Shown here piece by piece: positions 57,324-64,000 of a stretch of 64,000 nt of DNA. The position numbers were made by a program, and so were the translations under genes. The notes beneath the pieces were generated by a model that was not told the origin of the DNA, ran no database searches, and saw only the letters and a program-made list of their open reading frames with translations. The stretch comes from Molossus alvarezi (taxonomy: Eukaryota > Chordata > Mammalia > Chiroptera > Molossidae): positions 60,411,001-60,475,000 of the forward strand of contig CM073887.1 of NCBI GenBank assembly GCA_037176705.1, read 5' to 3'. Numbering within the stretch: position 1 is the stretch's first letter; each line of letters opens with the position of its first letter.

Positions 57324-57485
57324 GCCCTGTCTGGTTTGGCTCAACGGTTAGAGCGCTGGCCTGCGGTCCAGAGAGACCCGGGTTCGGTTCCCACTAAGGG
57401 CATGTACCTTGGTTGCAGTCTGTCCCCAGCCCTGGTTGGTCGTGCGGGTGGCAGCCACTCAATGTGTCCCTTTCATGTCGATGTT

Positions 57486-57525
<40 letters not shown>

Positions 57526-57571
57526 AACAAAAAATGGAAAAATGTCCTCAGGTGAGGATTAAAAAAAAAAA
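57324..57571 (+). repeat. Ves SINE, type A, with long CT tract
   Basis: Head GCCCTGTCTGGTTTGGCTCA. A CT run of about 31 bases occupies 57490-57520. Confidence 0.94.
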
Positions 57572-57581
57572 GTTAAGATGG

Positions 57582-57843
57582 GCCCTGGCAGGTGTAGCTC
57601 AGTGGATAAAGCGTCTGCCTACACACCAGAGGGTCATGGGGTTCAATTCCTGATCAAGCGCACTTACCTGGATTGTAGGTTTGATCCCCAGTCCCAGTCA
57701 GGCCACATTCAGGAGGCAACCAATGGATGTGTCTCTGTCACATTAATGTTTCTGTCTCTCTCTCTCCCCCCTCCCTCCCTTTCACTCTCTCTGAAATTCA
57801 ATTGATATACTATCCTCTGGTGAAGATTAACAACAACAAAACA
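57582..57843 (+). repeat. Ves SINE, type A variant
   Basis: Head GCCCTGGCAGGTGTAGCTCA, tail ATCCTCTGGTGAAGATTAAC then AACAAC repeats. Confidence 0.9.
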
Positions 57844-57851
57844 AGGGTTAA

Positions 57852-58080
57852 GCCCGGCCCGTGTGGCTCAGTGGATTAAGCATCATCCCATGCACCAAGA
57901 GGTTGCTGGTTCAATTCCCAGTCAGGGCACATGCCCATGTTGTGGGCTCAATCCCCAGTATGGGGTGTGCAGGAGACAGCCGATCGATGTTTCTCTCTCA
58001 TTGATGTTTCTATCTCTCACCCCCTCTCCCTCCCTCTCTACCTAAAAAAAAAAATCAATAAAAATATATATTTTTTAAAA
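57852..58080 (+). repeat. Ves SINE, type B
   Basis: Head GCCCGGCCCGTGTGGCTCAG, ending AAATCAATAAAAATATAT. Confidence 0.92.
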
Positions 58081-58125
58081 AGTTAACGTGGCAAATTTTA
58101 TGTTATGTTTTACTACACAAAGTAG

Positions 58126-58148
58126 TAGTAGTAATAATAATAATAATG
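58126..58148. repeat. Short TAG/TAA trinucleotide repeat
   Basis: TAGTAGTAGTAATAATAATA followed by ATAAT. Confidence 0.85.
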
Positions 58149-59887
58149 GGCAACCAATGAAAACAACAAAATGATGGAGAACCATGGAAAATGCTCATAG
58201 TGAAAAGGCAGAACAGAGTTTTGGGGAAAATACAACTGAATACTTGTTGGGTGTAAGAAATTATGAGGGGAATGGTAAGATAAATCTATAATTCCCCTGT
58301 AAAATGGTTTGGATTTAATCTAGAAGTTTAAAATCTCAAAGGCTTTACACACATGAAACAGTAAAGATAGTAAGAAGCTTCAATTCATGTACATATTATA
58401 AAAATCAAATTTTAAAGATGTTTACAATTCCTAGAAAAGAAGATATATCTTGGGGATATAGTTGGACATTCCCAGATAATTCACAATTGTTTTTTTATTT
58501 TATTTTAATTTTGTTCTTTTCGGGGGCATGGGGAGGTATGGATTAGTTTAACTTAATTAGTGTTTATTAAAGCCCTGCCCTTAACTACAAGGGCCTACTT
58601 TTTTCTTTGTTTGAGATTTAACAGAATGAGTTGAGTAAATAAATCCCATGAATGGGAAAGGTCCAACATGGGAGTGAGGTGGAAGGAAGAGAAAAAGAAG
58701 AGGAGGGACAGACTGACAGGTACACAGGATGAGGAGGGCAGGCTCAAGGGGAGGTCAGCCCAGCCCACCGGGCAGCAGCAGAGGCAGGTCGGTTGCTGCA
58801 AGGGTGGGGAGGGAGGGCAGCTACATGGAATGGCGGCCCACAGGACAGAAGAACCCTACCTACACACAGCTCCACTGCTGTCCCTAAAAAGAGAAAAGGG
58901 TGAGAGTGCCTGGGCTTAGGCACAGACAAAAGCCCACGCGGAGCAGATGCTGGTGTACTGGGGCACCTGGTGGGCATGTCTATGTACACATCTACTTCCC
59001 AGCTATCTGCTGGGAAGTCTGGGGAGCAGGGGCACTCCAGGGGCACTGAGCAACCCAGTGCCCAGATCCTGGTTTCCAACACCATTCTCCACTACAAGAA
59101 TTGGGACTCCCTGGAAAAAGGGCTGATATGGAGCAGCCAGGAGCATCTTAGTGTGCCATGAGGAAGCAACTGGTCAGAGAATGATAGGATGTGATCAAAG
59201 GACAAAAGAGTCAGCTGGGAGGAGCTCCCACTGAGCAAAATAAATCAGGCCAGTAAAGGATTATAAACTGTGGAGCAGAGGGCACATTCATTAGTCCACT
59301 CTGATACAAACAAATTCCTGATGGTAGAAGGCTAGCTAGAAAATGTGCAAGAAATGATGGAATTACAAGATCACTACCTGCAACTACCAGAATCCTAACT
59401 GATGCAAGCAACACTCCTGGGAGGGATGGGAGAACTAGCAGATGAGAATTGGAGAGGTATCAGGGTGTTCAGTCTCTATGTGCCTTTCACAAGAGACTGA
59501 GCACAAAGAAAAAGAGTAACTCCAGGGAGAAACCCCAGCCTCCACTATGACCTCAATCAAGAATTGACACAGTCATAATGACATGTAATAAGACATTACA
59601 TGTCCTATGGATGCCCCAGGAGAACACATATCACCTTGGTGTGGTCCTGCCCCATGAAAGTGCACGGCCTGGATCATCAGAGGGAACAGCAGACAAGCCT
59701 ACACCGAGGGACACTCTACAAAACGCACTCTTCAAATGCCCATGTGGCCATGAGACACAAAGACAGACAGAGCTTCCCCAGATTAGAGGACACAAAAAAA
59801 GAGACAGGGCTACAGAACAACACACACCAGGCTGGAGTCTTTTACTACAAAGGACATTTTGGTGACAATTGGCAAAAATATGAATAA

Positions 59888-60152
59888 GCCCTGGCTGGTT
59901 TTGCTCAGTGGTTAGAGTGTTGGTCCATGGACCAAAGGGTCTCAGGTTCGATTCCCCGTCAAGGGCATGAACCTCACTTGCAGGTTCGATCCCCAGCCCT
60001 GGTTGGAGTCGTGCGGAAAGCAACCAATCAATGAGGCTCTCTCACAAGGATTTTCTCTCTCTCTCCCCCTCCTTCCCTTCCACTCTATCGGAAATCAATG
60101 GAAAAAAATATATATCCTTGGGGGAGGATTAACCAAAAAATAATAATAAAAA
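59888..60152 (+). repeat. Ves SINE, type A
   Basis: Head GCCCTGGCTGGTTTTGCTCA, tail ATCCTTGGGGGAGGATTAACC. GAATAA occurs on both sides. Confidence 0.92.
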
Positions 60153-60267
60153 AAGAATAATATCCTTAGATTAAATAATAGATGATATAATAAATACAGT
60201 AACACATAAAATATAAGCTATAATTACTATAATAAGTTAGATAATGCCAAAGTTCATTTTCTAATTT

Positions 60268-60539
60268 TTTGTGTTTGTTTTTTTTTTATTAATCTTTACC
60301 TCCATTGATTTTTAAAGAGACTGGAAGGGGGGAGGGAGGGAAGAAAGGTGGGAAGGGGGAGAGAGAGAGAAACACTGATGTAAAAGAGACACATCAATTG
60401 GTTGCCTCATGCAAGCCCCAAACCAACCAGGGTGGGGACTGAATCTGCAACCCAGGTATGTGTCCCTGACTGAGAATAAAATCCAAGACCCTTCGGTGCC
60501 CAGGCCAACGTTCTAACCGCAGAGCCACACAGCCAGGGC
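60268..60539 (-). repeat. Ves SINE, type A, reverse orientation, diverged
   Basis: It starts with T runs and TTAATCTTTACCTCCATTGA and ends GCCACACAGCCAGGGC. The flanks CATTTTCTAATTTT and CATTTCCTGATTTT form a two-mismatch TSD. Confidence 0.9.
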
Positions 60540-60639
60540 CATTTCCTGATTTTGAAATGGAAAGTGATTATGTAAGAAAATTCTCTGGGTTTTAGGAAAC
60601 AAACAATGAAGTATTTTGGGTTTAAAGGGTATTGGGTCT

Positions 60640-60870
60640 GCAACTTGCTCCAAAATGGTTCAAAGGAAAAATTCATTGATGTGTACACATATACACATAC
60701 ACTCATAAAGAGAGAGCAGGAGAAAGGGAAGAAAAAAAGATAAATGTGGTAAAATAGTAACACTGGAGAATCTGGATGAAGGGTATTCAGAAGAATTCTC
60801 TGTATTACTCTAACTTTTCTTTAAATCTAAATTATGTCAAAATAAACACTTTTAAAAATTAAAGAAAAAA
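60640..60870 (+). mobile_element. Possible L1 (L1MB-like) 3' tail
   Basis: AATGTGGTAAAATAGTAACA, GGATGAAGGGTATTCAG and ATTATGTCAAAATAAACACT resemble the 3' end of an intermediate-age L1. It ends in an A-rich tail. Confidence 0.55.
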
Positions 60871-60942
60871 ATTAGTCCAGAACCCTCCCCCGCCCCATAA
60901 GAGGCACAAGAGAGTGGGGAAAGAGTCACAGCAGGGGCCTAC

Positions 60943-61002
60943 CACAGCAAACTCATCTCTGTCCAGGTGTCCGTCCTTGTCAATGTCACTGAGGTCCCAG
61001 AC
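60943..61002 (-). CDS. EPS15L1: EPS15L1 exon: end of EH domain 2 with EF-hand loop (1st exon in window)
   Basis: This 60-base exon is in phase 0 on both sides and encodes 20 residues, VWDLSDID...DEFAV. The acceptor is CCTTGCAG and the donor GTAGGC. It holds the conserved EH tryptophan (VWDLSD), which in EH domains lines the pocket for Asn-Pro-Phe ligands. It also holds a complete EF-hand loop, [12 protein letters not shown], with acidic residues at positions 1, 3, 5, 9 and 12 and Gly at position 6, so calcium binding is expected. The upstream half of EH2 is not found between here and the right edge, so the previous exon lies outside the window. Confidence 0.96.
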
Positions 61003-62163
61003 CTGCAAGGGAAAGAGCAGCAAGGCTTACTGGGGCGGTACCAAGGCTTACTAGGGAGGAAGGGCTGGTGGGAAGCAAGTGAGCCCACCATAACTCAGAC
61101 TCTGAGTGCATGCTGGAGTTAAAACAAGGCAACCAAAATGCATTAAGAACCAGTCTGCAGGTTGTCTGAAAAACCATTATCCAATCAAGTATTATGAAGT
61201 ATTACATTATGAATCATAGTATGCTCATTTTCTTTAACAAATGATCATAATTTTTTCTCTATCACCTTACAAAGAAATCTTAGAAAAGATAGTTTGGTTT
61301 TGTCACAGGTGTTGCTCTAAACATAAGACACCCCCACACATACACATTCACACACAAACCAGCTCCCACCCCCATTCTCGATGCACAGGGTCCTAAGCAT
61401 GTGGTTGAGCAAGTTTGTGGGCCTCATCTCTTCTCCCATCAGCAGATGACAAGTCAGGTGCCATGGAATGTGTCAGGCCCGCCTAGCACCTGAAAACCAG
61501 GCAGACAGGTATGAATTCCTAGAAAAAGGCCATGTGCCAGATTTTTTAAAGCACAACTGAGGCACTAGCTTCCTGACCCAAGTCAGCTTCCCCGGACCAG
61601 CAGGCCTGCCTGACTTGGACAACACTCTACTGGGCATAGCACCAGTGCCCAGAGCTAAGTAAACACCCAGGAGTCCATCTAAGATGCTTCATGTGGTGGT
61701 ACATGTCCCCACCCCCATCAATCATTAGGGACTTCAGCCCAGGGACATTTCTCACACATGGGTCCTCCTTTCTACCCTGCTGTGTCCTTGTCTATGGCCT
61801 CTCAAACATTCCAGAGGCCAGAGCCTCAAGCCGGCCTGCCTGCCTCTAGTCCTGTCCCCAGGGTTACTACAGACACTTCTCTAGAATGAACTCTGACCCA
61901 ACCATGCCCTGCTGACAGCTCCTCAGCCTGGCACAGAGCCCCTGGTACCCTTAACAGGTCCTGTACCCCAGCCCAGCCTCCAGGGACCCCAAAGTATTCG
62001 CAGTTCCCTTAAGCATATCGATGCCCTTTTAAAGGTATTCAGGAAAGCTGGCAATAGTAAACCATGTAACAAGCCTTAAAGACATTGAAGTCATTAAGGT
62101 CCCTGAAAATGGCTATAAGAAATTTTAATAATGAAACTATTTTCATAAGAAATGAGCTAATTT

Positions 62164-62270
62164 GACCTGGCCAGTTTGGCTCAGCGGATGATCGTCGACC
62201 TGTGGACCAGAGAGTCCCGGGTTCGGTTTCCGCTAGGGGCACATACCACAAAAAAGAGAAGAAAAAAAAA
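62164..62270 (+). repeat. Ves SINE, head only, with A-rich tail
   Basis: Only the tRNA-like head is present (GACCTGGCCAGTTTGGCTCA to GGGGCACATACCAC), followed directly by an A/G-rich tail. An exact 10-base TSD, GAGCTAATTT, lies at 62154-62163 and 62271-62280. Confidence 0.92.
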
Positions 62271-62281
62271 GAGCTAATTTT

Positions 62282-62461
62282 TAAAATATGTTTTTATTGA
62301 TTTTTTTGAGAGAGAGGAAGGGAGAGAGAGACAGAAACACTGATGTGAGAGATACACTGACTGGCTGCCCCCTCACACCCCCCAACTGGGGATTGGGCCT
62401 GCGACCCTGGCATGTACCATGGGATGATGCTTAATCCACTGAGCCATATCAGCTGGGCAGA
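62282..62461 (-). repeat. Ves SINE, type B, reverse orientation
   Basis: It starts TTAAAATATGTTTTTATTGA and ends GAGCCATATCAGCTGGGCAG. It is flanked by GAGCTAATTTT at 62271-62281 and 62465-62475. Confidence 0.92.
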
Positions 62462-62699
62462 CATGAGCTAATTTTAAAGTTTCAATATAACTAGTACTGA
62501 TAACTTGGTGGAATTTCTAAATATTTGTAAAAAATTAAAAAATAAAGGTGTTCAGTACTGGGTTGAGTGCTTTATGCCTTTTCAATTTAGGAAGCAGAGG
62601 CACCAGAAGAGTAATTTTCCCAAAGGCATAGTATGTGTGTGGGGGACCGTGGGAATGGGCCTTCCTGACTACACAGTCCTCCCTGTGCCCAGGGCTCCA

Positions 62700-62865
62700 G
62701 CCAGATCATTCTTTGTGGGGCATCCTAGGCACTGCAGAATGTTGTGCAGGATCTCTGGCTTCCACCCACATGACGTCAATAGCACCTGACCCAGGTAGGA
62801 CAACCAAAACTGTCTTGAGACACTGTTTAATGTCCTCTGCGGGGGGAATTGCACTATCCAGAATG
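62700..62865 (-). mobile_element. MER20-like hAT-Charlie MITE relic
   Basis: GGCATCCTAGGCACTGCAGA, TCTGGCTTCCACCCAC and GACAACCAAAACTGTCTTGA match the reverse complement of MER20 as I remember it. The terminal repeats are decayed. Confidence 0.6.
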
Positions 62866-63059
62866 CAGGCTGCCTCTGATCATGCTGTCATATGCCTGGC
62901 CTTCTCAACTTGTAGTCTGCCACCCATCTCTTCACTCTGGAGGGCACTACCCAGAGGCACCTCCTCTAAGAGCCTTCCCTGCCTGCCCTGTACCCCACTG
63001 CTCAGATAAGTGGGGGTCTACTGAGCAGTTGGGGGAAGGAGACACCAGAGAAGAATGGA

Positions 63060-63265
63060 CAACCAAAGACATCAATCCCTTCTCCATGCAACCCTGGGCA
63101 ATTTATTGGCCACTCTGAAGGCCCCCATTTCCTCATGTGGAAAATAGGGGGTGACACCATCTAAAATAGGTGGCTGCAAGTACTCAATGACTTCATTCAT
63201 GCAAAGCGCTAGAATAGGACCTGGCACATACTAAGCCACTGACAAATAAATATGAGAATCTGAAC
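63060..63265 (+). repeat. MIR SINE
   Basis: CATTTCCTCATGTGGAAAAT, then GCAAAGCGCTAGAATAGGAC and CTGGCACATACTAAGCC, follow the forward MIR consensus. Confidence 0.72.
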
Positions 63266-63709
63266 CATTATTTATTTATTTGACCTCCTGGACTATATCT
63301 AATTTTATTCCCATCTTCCCCATGCTCAGCACAAGGCCTGGTCTAGAGGTGGCACCCACAGGAGCCTGAGGCAGCAGGGGCTACACTTGGTCCTCCTACT
63401 CTGGGCCTACACCTGCTGAATCACAACAATCTCCCATCCAATCGGACACAACAACCATCCCCTCTAGGTCCAGAGAAGGAAACTCAGCACAGAGACAGCA
63501 AGGTAGAACCGGGCTTTGTACATAGAGCAAACAGAAGGAAAACTGTCTAGGATAGAAAACTGTAACTAAAAAACTTGTATTTTTACTTGAAACAAAATTG
63601 AGACTTTTCTTTAAAAAGGGGGAAATGCATAATTTTTTTTAGAAAACTTGTGAAATTGAAAGTACCTTTACTTTAAGGCAAAAAAAGTAATTAAAAAGAG
63701 AAAAGAGAC

Positions 63710-63900
63710 ACCCAGCCAGTGTGGTTCAATTGGTTGAGTGTTATCCCATCCACCAAGAGGTTACTAGTTCTATTCCTGGTCAGGGCACAGAGCCTGGTTG
63801 CAGGCTTGATCCCCAGTAGGGGGCATGCAGGAGGCAACTGATCGATGATTCTCACTTCAATGTTTCTCTCTCTTTCTCTAAAATCAATAAAAAATTTTAA
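63710..63900 (+). repeat. Ves SINE, type B
   Basis: Head ACCCAGCCAGTGTGGTTCAA, ending AAAATCAATAAAAAATTTT. The flanks AAAAAGAGAAAAGA and AAAAAGGAAAGAAA are similar. Confidence 0.9.
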
Positions 63901-63942
63901 AAAGGAAAGAAATCTTACCTTTTAAGAAAACAAAACAGTAAA

Positions 63943-64000
63943 GCCCTGGCCAGTTTGGCTCAGCAGTTACAGTGCCAGCCCTCAGACCGAAGGGTCTGGG
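63943..64000 (+). repeat. Ves SINE, cut by the window edge
   Basis: GCCCTGGCCAGTTTGGCTCA begins a new copy, and only the first 58 bases are inside the window. Confidence 0.9.

Larger units (their letters stand above)
55950..60942 (-). other. EPS15L1: EPS15L1 intron, 5.0 kb, Ves cluster
   Basis: Six Ves copies (one nested) occupy most of 56474-58080. One plus and one minus Ves follow at 59888-60539, then an L1 3' tail at 60640-60870. About 55950-56470 and 58150-59880 are unrecognised. Confidence 0.7.
1..64000 (-). other. EPS15L1: EPS15L1 gene, internal portion (extends past both window edges)
   Basis: The window sits inside one gene transcribed right to left. Fifteen exons were placed by matching minus-strand peptides to EPS15L1 as known from memory. 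Each exon was then bounded by AG acceptors and GT donors, and reading phase was checked across every junction. The joined frame is open for 627 codons with no stop or frameshift. The product is an endocytic scaffold of clathrin-coated pits with EH domains, a coiled coil, DPF motifs and a proline-rich region. EPS15 is the paralogue, but the linker after EH2 ([17 protein letters not shown]) and the DPF-region order fit EPS15L1. No promoter, start codon, stop codon or 3'UTR of the gene is in the window. Confidence 0.95.
61003..64000 (-). other. EPS15L1: EPS15L1 intron upstream of the first visible exon (partial)
   Basis: It contains two Ves at a shared target (62164-62461), a MER20-like relic (62700-62865), an MIR (63060-63265) and two Ves at the right edge. 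The stretch 61003-62100 has no recognised element. The preceding EH2 exon is not present. Confidence 0.7.

Noticed and set aside
56792..57397. Plus-strand open frame of 201 codons
   Set aside because: It is made entirely of adjacent and nested Ves copies.
56474..58080. Regularly spaced repeats that might suggest a CRISPR-like array
   Set aside because: The units are full SINEs of about 200-260 bases with A tails and TSDs in a mammalian intron.
61003..64000. The preceding EH2 exon
   Set aside because: No minus-strand peptide resembling the first half of EH2 was found; the intron continues past the right edge.

Overview
The window is nuclear DNA of a bat (Chiroptera, probably Yangochiroptera). 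It carries about 45 copies of the bat-type, tRNA-derived Ves SINE, mixed with mammalian L1 fragments, MIR, L2, MaLR/MST LTRs and Tigger or hAT relics. No bacterial, viral or plasmid gene organisation is present. The bat assignment rests on recognising the Ves consensus from memory; I cannot name the species.

One protein-coding gene crosses the whole window on the minus strand: EPS15L1 (EPS15R), an endocytic adaptor. Fifteen consecutive coding exons lie between 61002 and 7082. All have GT..AG introns and matching codon phases. Together they give 1882 coding bases (627 codons plus one base). Read right to left they encode the end of EH domain 2 (60943-61002), its tail and a Ser/Pro-rich linker (55716-55949), EH domain 3 (50413-50570 and 47407-47563), the central coiled coil (47081-47166 through 35181-35345), the DPF-repeat AP-2-binding region (30118-30241 through 14665-14747) and the start of the proline-rich region (7082-7214). 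The N-terminal EH1/early EH2 exons lie beyond the right edge. The last C-terminal exons and 3'UTR lie beyond the left edge. The domain order is that of a clathrin-pit scaffold: EH domains bind NPF ligands, the coiled coil oligomerises, and the DPF motifs bind AP-2.

Everything else is intron. 1-7081: mostly unrecognised sequence plus a TG-rich tract. 7215-14664: a Tigger relic, MIR pieces and a nested Ves pair. 15598-26421: the most complex block, in which an old L1 is split by a younger L1 that is itself split by four Ves copies. 26559-35180: L1 3' ends and Ves. 35346-47080: Ves, an older L1, MIR and an MST LTR. 47564-60942: dense Ves clusters, an L2 and a second MST LTR. 61003-64000: MIR, a MER20-like relic and a doubly hit Ves target site.

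In the entries a 'Ves' call means a tRNA-like head (a TGGCTCAG-type A box and a GGTTCGATTCC-type B box), a GTTTCTCTCTC pyrimidine tract and an A-rich tail. 'Type A' copies also carry the CTATCTGAA / TCCTCGGGTGAGGAT 3' block. 'Type B' copies begin with a C(C/G)GG(T)GTGGCTCAG-type head and end soon after the pyrimidine tract with ATCAATAAA. Most edges are good to about 5-10 bases; those fixed by target-site duplications (TSDs) are exact. The most notable signals are a strong antisense orientation bias of the retroelements, two degraded DPF motifs in EPS15L1, layered retroelement insertions with readable TSDs, and repeated use of the same target sites. I found no evidence of a new gene system.
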